Source: an uncultured Clostridia bacterium
GTDB taxonomy: Bacteria > Bacillota > Clostridia > Oscillospirales > Ruminococcaceae
Length of the DNA stretch: 38,705 nt
Reading direction: 5' to 3'
Assembly (NCBI GenBank): GCA_945829235.1
Contig: CALZUA010000030.1
Coordinates: 1 to 38,705, forward strand
Below are positions 21,507 through 28,383 of the stretch, one piece after another. The translations under genes were made by a program, and so were the position numbers. A model generated the notes under the pieces. That model saw only the letters and a list, made by a program, of their open reading frames with translations. It searched no databases and had not been told where the DNA came from. Position 1 is the first letter of the stretch. Each line of letters starts with the position of its first letter.

Positions 21507-22391
21507 ATGTCATTTTCTTCCGAAATCAAAAAAATGCTTTGCATTGTCAAGGAGCTAACCGAGAGCGAGATGACCGCGATGCTTTACGGAATGTTTTTCG
21601 CGGGGAAAAGTATCTCGGGTAAACCCGCTGTGCGAACGGAAAATCTTGACATCTTCTCGGCGGCGCAGGGGCTTTGCGCGCGCGTTTTCAGGAACGAGCA
21701 TTACGAAACGCGCCGTCTTGTCAAGAACGGCGGCTCGTTGTACACGCTGAGCGTAAAGTCGGATTTTTTCGGCGATTTTCTTTCGATAAACGAAACTATA
21801 GTTTCGGGTAGCGATGATAACGCAAGCGCATTTTTGCGGGGAATTTTCGTGTGCTGTGGCTATGTCACGAACCCTCAAAAGGAGTATCACCTCGAGCTTG
21901 TTCTCCCCGACAGTGAACGTGCGAAGACGCTGGTAGACTTTATCTCCGAGCACGGAATGTTCGTCAAAACCACCGAGCGTAAGTCACAGACTGTGCTTTA
22001 CTCAAAGACAAGTGAACAAATCGAGGATTTTCTCACTTATATCGGCGCGGGCACGCACTCGCTTGAGATAATGCAAGTTAAGATTGAGAAGGATTTGCGA
22101 AACCGCGCGAACCGTTCCGTGAACTGCGACAGCGCAAATCTCGACAAAACGGTTGCCGCGAGCGAAAAAAGCTGCCGTGATATTGAGCTTGTGCTTGAAG
22201 AAATCGGTGCGGAGAACCTGAGCCGTGAGCTTCGTGAAACCGCGCTTCTTCGCCTCAACAACCGCGAAAGTTCGCTCTCGGAGCTCTGCGCAATGTTTGA
22301 AGAACCGATAAGCCGAAGCGGTCTGAACCACCGTTTGAAGAAGCTCTCGGCGCTTGCTGAGCAAATCCGCTTGGATAAATCTGAGCGGTGA
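21507..22391 (+). CDS. whiA: DNA-binding protein WhiA
   Basis: WhiA is a conserved Gram-positive protein with a degenerate LAGLIDADG homing-endonuclease fold and a C-terminal HTH; it affects cell division and, in Streptomyces, sporulation. Visible marks: MSFSSEIKKMLCIVK N-terminus, FLRGIFVCCGYVTNPQKEYHLEL (LAGLIDADG-like), and C-terminal ELRETALLRLNNRESSLSELC with SRSGLNHRLKKL as the HTH. 294 aa, slightly short of the usual 305-320. GGAAGGTGAG precedes the ATG. It normally follows yvcK and rapZ; here it lies 2.2 kb from rapZ. Confidence 0.93.
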   Translation: MSFSSEIKKMLCIVKELTESEMTAMLYGMFFAGKSISGKPAVRTENLDIFSAAQGLCARVFRNEHYETRRLVKNGGSLYTLSVKSDFFGDFLSINETIVSGSDDNASAFLRGIFVCCGYVTNPQKEYHLELVLPDSERAKTLVDFISEHGMFVKTTERKSQTVLYSKTSEQIEDFLTYIGAGTHSLEIMQVKIEKDLRNRANRSVNCDSANLDKTVAASEKSCRDIELVLEEIGAENLSRELRETALLRLNNRESSLSELCAMFEEPISRSGLNHRLKKLSALAEQIRLDKSER

Positions 22392-22404
22392 AATTTGTGA
22401 ATAA

Positions 22405-22442
22405 CCCCCTGTTTTCCGTGTAAAATAACGGTGAAAAGGGGG
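22405..22442 (+). promoter_or_regulatory. Hairpin covering the ferredoxin ribosome binding site
   Basis: CCCCC-TG-TTTTC can pair with GAAAA-GGGGG, the latter being the ribosome binding site of the ferredoxin gene. Pairing would hide the site. Bulges of two bases weaken it somewhat. Confidence 0.35.
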
Positions 22443-22449
22443 AATTTTT

Positions 22450-22632
22450 ATGAAGATTGAAATTGACCGTGACGGGTGCATTGGCTGCGGATTGTGCGCA
22501 GAAATTTGTCCCGAGGTGTTCAGGATTGCCGAGGACGGGCTTTCCACCGTTATCGATGGCGCAAACGGCTCGGACGAAAAAATTGCCGATGCCGCGGACG
22601 CTTGCCCTGTGAGCGTTATTCACTTGAATTAG
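22450..22632 (+). CDS. Single [4Fe-4S] ferredoxin
   Basis: 60 aa. CIGCGLCAEICP (residues 10-21) supplies three cysteines and the CP turn, and a fourth Cys comes from DAADACPVSVI near residue 53. This is the short one-cluster ferredoxin type found in many Clostridia. It is an electron carrier in the cytoplasm; partners could include the flavin reductase upstream or hydrogenase, but nothing here shows which. GAAAAGGGGG lies 7 bases before the ATG. A terminator follows at once, so it may be a single-gene unit or the tail of the whiA unit. Confidence 0.93.
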   Translation: MKIEIDRDGCIGCGLCAEICPEVFRIAEDGLSTVIDGANGSDEKIADAADACPVSVIHLN

Positions 22633-22635
22633 CGA

Positions 22636-22671
22636 AAAAGCGGCGCGTTTTCGGACGTGCCGCTTTTCTTT
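22636..22671 (+). terminator. Intrinsic terminator after the ferredoxin gene
   Basis: AAAAGCGGC (22636-22644) pairs with GCCGCTTTT (22659-22667), then CTTTT. Bases 22672-22799 between this and the repeat hold nothing I can name. Confidence 0.85.
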
Positions 22672-22799
22672 TCCGGACAACTTGCAACGCAAGAACCTTG
22701 TCTTGTGAACAGACCTTGATTTCTTGTTGAACCGGCTTTGCTCTCGTCGTTGGAGCAAGCTTTGTGGGAACTCTCGGTCGGCTTTGCGAACAGATTTGG

Positions 22800-23105
22800 G
22801 GCTTCTGCGAAGCCTTGGCGATTTCGGCGGCATCGAACCGCCGAAATCGCGCGGGTTCCTTCACGCGCAGACCGTGCGCGCGAAGGAACCCGCCTGTTGA
22901 GTTTAGGTTTGCGAAATGGGGTTTGCGATTTTTTTGCGTTCGCAAAAAAATTGGCAATGGTTGCTAAATTGGATTTCAAGTCGGTTTGTAAACGAATAGT
23001 TTGTAAAATCGTCCTTTTTTGGATTTGACGGCTTCGCTTTTAGTGGACGCTTCGCTTCAGTCTTGGAACCTCCAAAAAGACTTTAGTGCTTCGCGTGCTC
23101 AATTA
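22800..23105 (-). repeat. Structured intergenic repeat, copy B (minus orientation)
   Basis: Reverse complement of much of 12872-13310. It begins at about 23104 with TTGAGCACGCGAAGC, 13 bases after the stop of the minus-strand gene at 23117, and runs leftward. Hairpin 1 is identical in both copies. Hairpin 2 here pairs GCGATTTCGGCGG with CCGCCGAAATCGC (22818-22830/22838-22850) perfectly; relative to copy A two base pairs have changed on both sides. The GGCTTC-GCA-GAAGCC element is also shared. Confidence 0.8.
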
Positions 23106-23116
23106 CAACTTTTCGT

Positions 23117-24490
23117 TTACCCCGTCCTCGTTGTCCCAAACCGAATGAAATTGTACTCCTTCGCCGCCGTATCCCACGTCAACGCCCCGACAATCCCCGT
23201 CGGCTCAATCCCGTACAGCCGCTGAAACGTCATTACCGCTCGTTCCGTTTCCGGTCCGAAATACCCCGTCGCCTCAATCACCGGAATTTGCCCGATATTC
23301 TGCCCGATTACCCGCAGATACGTCTGAAACTCCTTCACGTCGTCGTTTCGCATACCCGGCGTTAGGTTGTACCCCGGATAAAGAGCCGCCGTTGCTCCCG
23401 CGTAGCCCTCGGGCAAGTTGTTCACGATATTACGGTAAATCTCGTTTATCAGCTCCCACGTCCTGAAATCGACAACCCCGTCCGGATTTAACCCGTAAAA
23501 CCGCTCAAATGCTTTAACCTGATTATCCATCGCCGAGTTGAACACACCGTCCGACGTTACCATCGGAATTTCGGGGTTAAAATACGCGATAACGTTCAGA
23601 TAGTACTGCACAACCCGCACGCGCTCGCCGTAATCGCCTTGGCGCAGGTCTTTCTCGAAAATGTTCGACACCTCTTCTTCGGTCAGCCCCTCGCTCGTCA
23701 GCTCCGACAAACCCTTGACCGCCGTGAAAATGTACTTAATCTGATACCACGTTGATTTGTTGACAATCCCCGTCTGCGGCAACCCGAAAACGCCCTGAAA
23801 TACCCGCACCGCCTCAACCGTGCCCTCGCCGTAAATTCCGTTTGCGGGAACAATTTTCGGAATCGCGGGGTAATTTGTGCTGATTCTGTTCAGTTCAACC
23901 TGAATTGACCGCACCTCGTTTCCCGTTGAACCGAACCCAAACGGCGTTCCCGGATAACTCGGGATATTCGGAGAAATCGGCGCGTTGTACACGATATCAA
24001 TGTCGTTGCCGTAGTAGTATTGAAGCATCTCATACGGCGTGTAGCCACGGTTTGCGAGGGTTACCGTGCCCCATTGCGAAAGTCCCTCACAAGTCACGGT
24101 TGTGCCGTTGCAGAAAGCCGTGAAAAGCGGCTCAACGCTCCCTCTGCGCACAACATAATTGTTGAAAATCTCATCGACAATCCTGCTGATATTCTCAAAC
24201 ACATCGCGCCCGTTCACAAACGCTTGGTCGTACTGCGTAGAGCTTGTTATGTCGAAATTGTAGCCGCGGCTTCTGTACCACTCGGTGTACACGCGGTTCA
24301 ACGCAAAAGATATCTGAACGTAAATGTTGGCTCGCAGAGCCGCCTCGGGCCACGTCGGGAAAATCTCGCTTGAGGCTACATTTTTTATGTAATTCGGGAA
24401 GGTGAGCGTGACATTCTGCGCATTTGAGTTGGGCGGCCCGAGGTGAACAGTGATGTTTTCGGGCACAAACGGGAGGTTTACTTCAGGCAT
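23117..24490 (-). CDS. SpoIID-like domain protein with three peptidoglycan-binding domains
   Basis: 457 aa. The N-terminal ~150 residues (NITVHLGPPNSNAQNVTLTF, FPNYIKNVASSEIFPTWPEA, ALRANIYVQISFALNRVYTEW, then the second part with TPYEMLQYYYG) match the SpoIID/LytB fold, usually a lytic transglycosylase-type domain. Three PG_binding_1-like repeats follow: GSTGNEVRSIQVELN...GIVNKSTW, GDYGERVRVVQYYLN...DGVVDFRTW and GMRNDDVKEFQTYLR...GIVGALTW. There is no signal peptide, which suggests mother-cell cytoplasmic synthesis and action at the forespore surface, or another export route. It overlaps the upstream gene by 8 bases. Likely spore-cortex or coat related; catalytic activity is not assured. 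Confidence 0.8.
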   Translation of the reverse strand: MPEVNLPFVPENITVHLGPPNSNAQNVTLTFPNYIKNVASSEIFPTWPEAALRANIYVQISFALNRVYTEWYRSRGYNFDITSSTQYDQAFVNGRDVFENISRIVDEIFNNYVVRRGSVEPLFTAFCNGTTVTCEGLSQWGTVTLANRGYTPYEMLQYYYGNDIDIVYNAPISPNIPSYPGTPFGFGSTGNEVRSIQVELNRISTNYPAIPKIVPANGIYGEGTVEAVRVFQGVFGLPQTGIVNKSTWYQIKYIFTAVKGLSELTSEGLTEEEVSNIFEKDLRQGDYGERVRVVQYYLNVIAYFNPEIPMVTSDGVFNSAMDNQVKAFERFYGLNPDGVVDFRTWELINEIYRNIVNNLPEGYAGATAALYPGYNLTPGMRNDDVKEFQTYLRVIGQNIGQIPVIEATGYFGPETERAVMTFQRLYGIEPTGIVGALTWDTAAKEYNFIRFGTTRTG

Positions 24491-25652
24491 TCTCGCTCAC
24501 CTCCGTTATATTCTCGGTCATCTGTTCTTCCGTGGGAACCATCGCCGCGCGCTGAACCGAATTTACGCCGTCAAACACGGGAATTCCCGTGTACCTGATT
24601 GCCGCGTAGCCGTTTTTCGTGACAATCGCGTCATAGAGCGAAAACGGCTGGATTTTGTTCCCGCTGTCGAGGGAGAGATTTTTCTCGGGCGCGGGGAGAG
24701 TTATCGGCGCGGTTTGCCCGCTCATATCGGTTGTGAGGACGCTGAACGTGTGCATTTCGCCGCCGATTTGCTTGGTGATAATAACCTTTGCTCCGATAAC
24801 CGGAAGAGCTTCTCGCGCGGTGTACACGCGAAACGACATTGTACCTCTGCCGGTGTTATTGCGCTCAAACTCAGCGAAATCCGCGTAAACAGGCTCGGGG
24901 TAATTTCCCGGCTCGGTCTGGCTTCCCTCGCGGACGATATCCGAACGGGAGTTCTCGGGCGTGCGTTCATCGGGGAAACTGCGACCGGTGAGCTGTTCGC
25001 CGTACTCAGTGCCGCTTATCGGCTGGCGGTTCAAGCCCTCGGCGCGTTCCTCGGAAGCTGTTCCTTCGTAGGCGAAGTCCGCGCGCGGCGTTGTCGGGGA
25101 ATTGTCCGTGACACCCGAAGCATTCGGTGCAGGAGCGTTGTTCTCGGGCATACTCTCGTTGGTGATATCCTCGCGGGTTTGCTCAAAGGACGGAATTTCC
25201 GTAAAACGTGGCTCGGTGAAACGCGGGTTGTCTGTGATATCCTCGTCATTTTGCGCGATTTGCCTTGTCGGATAACCGTCCGCGATTGCCGAGGGATTTT
25301 CCGGCTCGGGCATTTCACGCTCAGTTCTCTCTCGCTCATTCATCTCGGGAGCAGGCATTTCGGGTTCTTCGTAAGCGGGAGCTTCGTTTTCCTCGGCAAC
25401 TTCCTCGGGCATTTCCTCGGTTTGCTCCTCTGAAATGTTTTCGGGAACGGTTTCGGTTGGAGCAGACTGCGGCGGGTTCTCGGCAAGTCGCGAGAAAATC
25501 TCGTCAATCTGCGCGCCCTCGTCCACATACCCGATAACCTGCGGCGTGCGTTTTTTCTCGGCACGCGGCTCGGGTGCGGGAGCGGGGCGGCTCTTGCTCA
25601 TATCCATAAGCTCCTTTTTGTAGCGCTCTATCAGCTTTTTCATATCGTCCAT
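24483..25652 (-). CDS. Acidic Pro/Glu-rich protein with C-terminal carboxypeptidase-regulatory-like domain
   Basis: 389 aa. The N-terminus is charged (MDDMKKLIERYKKELMDMSK) and likely helical. Residues about 40-265 are low complexity, rich in Glu, Pro, Asn and Thr, with no hydrophobic segment. The last ~115 residues form a compact beta-rich part (GTMSFRVYTAREALPVIGAKV, then FSVLTTDMSGQTAPITLP, YDAIVTKNGYAAIRYTGIPVFDG), like a carboxypeptidase-regulatory or Ig-like domain that often anchors or scaffolds surface proteins. It is coupled to the SpoIID-like gene by overlap, and a sigma-E-like promoter lies ahead. A scaffold partner for the peptidoglycan-binding protein on the developing spore is an inference. 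Confidence 0.7.
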   Translation of the reverse strand: MDDMKKLIERYKKELMDMSKSRPAPAPEPRAEKKRTPQVIGYVDEGAQIDEIFSRLAENPPQSAPTETVPENISEEQTEEMPEEVAEENEAPAYEEPEMPAPEMNERERTEREMPEPENPSAIADGYPTRQIAQNDEDITDNPRFTEPRFTEIPSFEQTREDITNESMPENNAPAPNASGVTDNSPTTPRADFAYEGTASEERAEGLNRQPISGTEYGEQLTGRSFPDERTPENSRSDIVREGSQTEPGNYPEPVYADFAEFERNNTGRGTMSFRVYTAREALPVIGAKVIITKQIGGEMHTFSVLTTDMSGQTAPITLPAPEKNLSLDSGNKIQPFSLYDAIVTKNGYAAIRYTGIPVFDGVNSVQRAAMVPTEEQMTENITEVSENA

Positions 25653-25693
25653 AAGATAACCTCCGATTAAAATACAAGTTTTGTTCTCGTAGA

Positions 25694-25722
25694 AATATAT
25701 GCAAAAAATTGCAGTAAAATGC
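25694..25722 (-). promoter_or_regulatory. Sigma-E-like promoter of the SpoIID-like pair
   Basis: On the minus strand GCATTTT (25722-25716), 14-base spacer, CATATATT (25701-25694), compared with the sigma-E consensus kmATAtt-N14-CATACAnT: one mismatch in each box. No good sigma-A pair is seen in this gap. Confidence 0.45.
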
Positions 25723-25817
25723 AGTCAAAAACACGCTACTATATAAATGAAATCCGAACATCTAGGACAAAACCGCGCAATCAACCGCGGTGTATTACTT
25801 AAAAAGGAGTGTGACTT

Positions 25818-26084
25818 ATGCAACGAAAAAACGCAAAAACCTCGGTTAAGGATTTTTTCGACGCGAACGCAAAAAATTTCATCAAATTCGGCAAAACCTT
25901 TATCGCAAATCTCAATGATGAAACCCTCATCAACGAGCTTGCTCACAAGGACTTGGAAAAGCTCGCGAAGGTATTCAAGCTGGTGTTTGAGCTTCTCGGT
26001 GACAACACCCGCGATGATTCCGCGGAAAAAGCGGCTGAGCTGATTGCCGCCTATACTTCGCTCACGGAGGAGGACGAGCAATGA
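25818..26084 (+). CDS. Small protein preceding terminase, possible small terminase subunit
   Basis: 88 aa, highly charged and helical (KDFFDANAKNFIKFGKTFIANL, LEKLAKVFKLVFELLGDN, SAEKAAELIAAYTSL). AAAAAGGAG precedes the ATG. The stop overlaps the terminase large subunit start as ATGA, the place where a small terminase gene stands in phages. No DNA-binding motif is clear, so the role is inferred only from position. Confidence 0.6.
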   Translation: MQRKNAKTSVKDFFDANAKNFIKFGKTFIANLNDETLINELAHKDLEKLAKVFKLVFELLGDNTRDDSAEKAAELIAAYTSLTEEDEQ

Positions 26085-27307
26085 CCTTTTCTCCAAAACA
26101 ACAGCAAGCGTTGTTGTTGCTCAAAAACGGCGGTCTGAAGCGCATCAACATCTTCGAGGGGAGCGTCCGAAGCGGAAAAACCTACATATCGATTGTAATG
26201 TGGGGGCTTTGGGTTGCCGCGTCACCGAAAAGCGGCGCGTACCTGATGTCGGGTAAAACGCTCTGCACGCTCAAGCGAAACGTCCTTGAGCCAATGCGCG
26301 CGCTTTTCGGCGACTGCTTCACCTACAGTACGGCAAAAAAAGAGGGCTTGCTCTTCGGGCGCAAGATTTTTCTTGAGGGCGCGTCCAACGCCGAGAGCGA
26401 GAGCAAAATCCGCGGAATGACGCTCACGGGCGCTTATTGTGACGAGCTTACGCTGTTCTCGGAGGACTTTTTCGTGATGCTCCTCTCGCGTTTGTCGGAG
26501 AAAGGCGCGAAGCTGTTCGCGACAACAAATCCCGATGACCCGAACCACTGGGTAAAACGCGATTACCTCGACAACAAATCCGTGGATTTGCTCTCGCTGA
26601 AATTTCGCCTTGACGACAACACGTTTCTCCCGAAAAAGTACGTTGAACAGCTCAAAAACGAGTTCAGCGGCGTGTTCTACGACCGCTTTATTCTCGGCGA
26701 GTGGACGGCGGCTGAGGGGAGAATTTACGATGGCTTTGGGAAAAGCCATATTATTTCTATCGGTGACCTTCGCGAAAAAACCGCACAAAATCCGATTGTA
26801 CACTCGGTTATCGGAGTGGATTACGGCGGAAACGGCTCAAGCTCAGCCTTCGCGCACGTTGGCTTTGACGCGGGGTTCAAAAATGTCTACGTCCTGTCGG
26901 AGTATTACGACAACAAAAATCGCTCGGCGGAGTGCCTGATAAACGCATTTCGGGACTTTGTGCGCGATGAAAAGGAGAAACACCCGACGCTTACAACCGC
27001 GTTCTGCGACAGCGCGGAACAGCTTTTAATCAAGAGTTTTCGCGGAGCGGTGCGGATTGAGGTCAAAAACGCGCTCAAAAAGCCGATTAACACGCGGATA
27101 AATATGTTGAGCCGGCTGATTGCCGCGAACAGATTTTTCGTTCTCGACCACTGCCCGCACACTATCGAAGCAATCCGCGGCGCACTCTGGGACACGCGAA
27201 GCCTTCACCAAAACCAGCGCCTCGACAACGGCACAACCAACATCGACAGTCTTGACGCTCTCGAATACGCATTCGAGCGGTTTGAACGCCAGCTTTTCCG
27301 GTTGTAA
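26081..27307 (+). CDS. Phage terminase large subunit, PBSX type
   Basis: 408 aa. ATPase: NIFEGSVRSGKTYISI (Walker A, near 24-39), GAYCDELTLF (Walker B with catalytic Glu), KLFATTNPDDPNHWVK (coupling motif). Nuclease: VIGVDYGGNGSSSAFAHVG, TAFCDSAEQLL and the late NIDSLDALEYAFERF Asp. Length and motifs are complete, so it reads as an intact packaging motor. Yet no portal, protease, capsid or tail gene follows: the next stretch holds a small RNA and then host genes. It is either a prophage remnant or a domesticated motor. Confidence 0.9.
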   Translation: MTFSPKQQQALLLLKNGGLKRINIFEGSVRSGKTYISIVMWGLWVAASPKSGAYLMSGKTLCTLKRNVLEPMRALFGDCFTYSTAKKEGLLFGRKIFLEGASNAESESKIRGMTLTGAYCDELTLFSEDFFVMLLSRLSEKGAKLFATTNPDDPNHWVKRDYLDNKSVDLLSLKFRLDDNTFLPKKYVEQLKNEFSGVFYDRFILGEWTAAEGRIYDGFGKSHIISIGDLREKTAQNPIVHSVIGVDYGGNGSSSAFAHVGFDAGFKNVYVLSEYYDNKNRSAECLINAFRDFVRDEKEKHPTLTTAFCDSAEQLLIKSFRGAVRIEVKNALKKPINTRINMLSRLIAANRFFVLDHCPHTIEAIRGALWDTRSLHQNQRLDNGTTNIDSLDALEYAFERFERQLFRL

Positions 27308-27323
27308 TGCACAAAAAACGCAC

Positions 27324-27352
27324 AAAAAAAGCTCCCGAAGAAATTCGGGAGC
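27324..27352 (-). terminator. Intrinsic terminator of the small RNA
   Basis: GCTCCCGAA (27352-27344 on the minus strand) pairs with TTCGGGAGC (27339-27331) around TTTC, followed by TTTTTTT (27330-27324). Confidence 0.85.
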
Positions 27353-27387
27353 AAATTGCCGCGCTAAAAAAGTGTGAAAGGTGAGCA

Positions 27388-27438
27388 ATGGTTGGCAATA
27401 TATGTAAAATTGCGCGGCTGTTAAAATGGAAGGGGTGA
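27388..27438 (+). CDS. Possible 16-residue peptide opposite the small RNA
   Basis: AAAGGTG lies five bases before an ATG that opens MVGNICKIARLLKWKG, a basic, partly hydrophobic peptide. Its ribosome binding site and start lie exactly opposite the long loop of the minus-strand small RNA, so the RNA would pair with them. This is the geometry of a type I toxin-antitoxin pair, but the peptide is shorter than known toxins and may be chance. Confidence 0.2.
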   Translation: MVGNICKIARLLKWKG

Positions 27439-27498
27439 GGACGCGAAGCTGTCGGCGTTTCCGCCGCAGGAGAACTGCTTTCCTGTCCTCTTAATGCT

Positions 27499-27526
27499 AT
27501 TTTACCACATTTTTCGCAAAAGTCAA
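27499..27526 (-). promoter_or_regulatory. Promoter of the small RNA
   Basis: On the minus strand TTGACT (27526-27521), 16-base spacer, TAAAAT (27504-27499). Confidence 0.75.
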
Positions 27527-27540
27527 CCTTTATTACAAAA

Positions 27541-27593
27541 CTGTAATTATATTGTAATTCTTTTGCAAGATTTGTAACTCTTTTGTAATATTG
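27541..27593. repeat. Phased TTGTAA motif array upstream of the small RNA promoter
   Basis: TGTAA motifs begin at 27541 (CTGTAAT), 27552 (TTGTAATTCTTTTG), 27572 (TTGTAACTCTTTTG) and 27583 (TTGTAATATTG): steps of 11, 20 and 11 bases, that is, on one face of the helix. They lie 15-70 bases upstream of the small RNA -35 box. Confidence 0.55.
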
Positions 27594-27599
27594 ACAAGC

Positions 27600-27720
27600 A
27601 AAGGACGCCCATTCGAGCGCCCTTTTTGTTTATCGAGAACATTCCGCCGGTTCTCGGCAACAAGTTGCAAATCCCAAAAATCCGGCGCAGTCGGATTTCC
27701 CAACCGCGCCGTTTTTGTCG
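27600..27720 (-). terminator. Hairpin cluster, probable terminators of 27753-28202
   Basis: Three stems: AAAGGACGC/GCGCCCTTT (27600-27625), CGAGAAC/GTTCTCG (27634-27656) and AAATCCG/CGGATTT (27678-27698). The last has a five-T run on the minus strand and lies 55 bases past the stop of the minus-strand gene; the first has a T-run on the plus strand. Confidence 0.5.
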
Positions 27721-27752
27721 GGTTAGCTTGCCGAGCGTCTTGAGCGATATCT

Positions 27753-28202
27753 TTATGCTCCGGCTTCGCTTGAAAATATTGCGGTTTTGAAATTGACAAC
27801 CTTTGGTTCAAGCAACCCCGCGTCAAGGTCAATTTGAATATCGACATAATAATGTTTGTTGTCAATCTCGATAATTTCCTCGTACGGCGATTTAAAGTGA
27901 GAAGTGCTTCCCTTGAAATCCGTGGTCGGTCTGTTGTCGAGAGTGAGATTTTCAAGTTTTCTGTACATTGAAAGCCTGTCTTGCGGGGATTTATCGCTAA
28001 ATTCTTCTTCCGAAATGATTTCTTTAAGGTTGCTCGAGAGCATTGAATATGATAATGTACCTTCCCAGCCCTCGTCGAAGATATTCATACATAATTCCTC
28101 GGGCAAACCTATCGCCCAAAATGCATAACCCGTGCAAAATACTGCCAGCACGCCTGCAACCGATATAGCAACAGCGAGAACTCTTTTTTTACTCTTGGTC
28201 AT
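27753..28202 (-). CDS. Small membrane-anchored extracytoplasmic protein, function unknown
   Basis: 149 aa from the ATG at 28202, which has GAGG six bases ahead; earlier in-frame starts lack one. MTKSKKRVLAVAISVAGVLAVFCTGYAFWA is a basic end plus a transmembrane segment, without a lipobox. The rest is acidic and soluble (EGWEGTLSYSMLSSNLKEIISEEEF, then HYYVDIQIDLDAGLLEPKVV). I do not recognise a family. It is a single-gene unit with its own strong promoter, between the small RNA and the hydrogenase operon. Confidence 0.75.
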   Translation of the reverse strand: MTKSKKRVLAVAISVAGVLAVFCTGYAFWAIGLPEELCMNIFDEGWEGTLSYSMLSSNLKEIISEEEFSDKSPQDRLSMYRKLENLTLDNRPTTDFKGSTSHFKSPYEEIIEIDNKHYYVDIQIDLDAGLLEPKVVNFKTAIFSSEAGA

Positions 28203-28240
28203 AACGCGCCTCACTTTCAAATCGCACAAAACTTTTTTTA

Positions 28241-28269
28241 ATTATACCACGGCATTTGGGATAAGTCAA
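28241..28269 (-). promoter_or_regulatory. Promoter of the 27753-28202 gene
   Basis: On the minus strand TTGACT (28269-28264), 17-base spacer, perfect TATAAT (28246-28241). Confidence 0.87.
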
Positions 28270-28324
28270 CGGAAAATCCTGCTATTGAAATAATTGTCAG
28301 AAAATCTTCAGAATTTGTTTAATA

Positions 28325-28362
28325 GAAAAAACCGCTCTCGATTTGTGGTCGGGAGCGGTTTT
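28325..28362 (-). terminator. Terminator of the hydrogenase operon
   Basis: AAAACCGCTCCCGA pairs with TCGAGAGCGGTTTT on the minus strand (28362-28349 with 28341-28328), one G-U pair, followed by TTC. It lies just past the hydA stop. Confidence 0.88.
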
Positions 28363-28383
28363 GTTACAAACTAATCTGCTGGA

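Larger units (their letters stand above)
27323..27492 (-). ncRNA. Candidate structured small RNA (~170 nt)
   Basis: Read on the minus strand from about 27492. The 5' domain is closed by GAGGAC/GTCCTC (27490-27485 with 27442-27437) and contains CGGCG-GAAA-CGCCG (GNRA loop) and either CAGGA/TCCTG or GCAG/CTGC. A second stem GCCGCGC/GCGCGGC (about 27418-27412 with 27362-27356) encloses a long AU- and pyrimidine-rich loop with CTCACCTTTCAC, which is anti-Shine-Dalgarno in character. It ends in a 9-bp GCTCCCGAA/TTCGGGAGC terminator and seven Ts. A promoter lies correctly ahead. The GNRA loop and terminator T-run both exist only on this strand. I do not recognise a known family. Confidence 0.6.

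Noticed and set aside
27307-27384. 25-codon plus-strand ORF overlapping the terminase stop (MHKKRTKKAPEE...)
   Set aside because: Its middle is the perfect terminator stem of the minus-strand RNA, which explains the sequence better; there is no ribosome binding site of its own.
27437-27490. Reading the GAGGAC/GTCCTC structure as a plus-strand riboswitch such as c-di-GMP-I
   Set aside because: GGACGCGAAGCTG only loosely resembles the c-di-GMP aptamer, its partner helix is missing, and promoter and terminator are on the minus strand.
27533-27955. 140-residue minus-strand open frame overlapping 27753-28202
   Set aside because: It overlaps a better gene in another frame and crosses a hairpin-rich intergenic stretch; composition is not protein-like.
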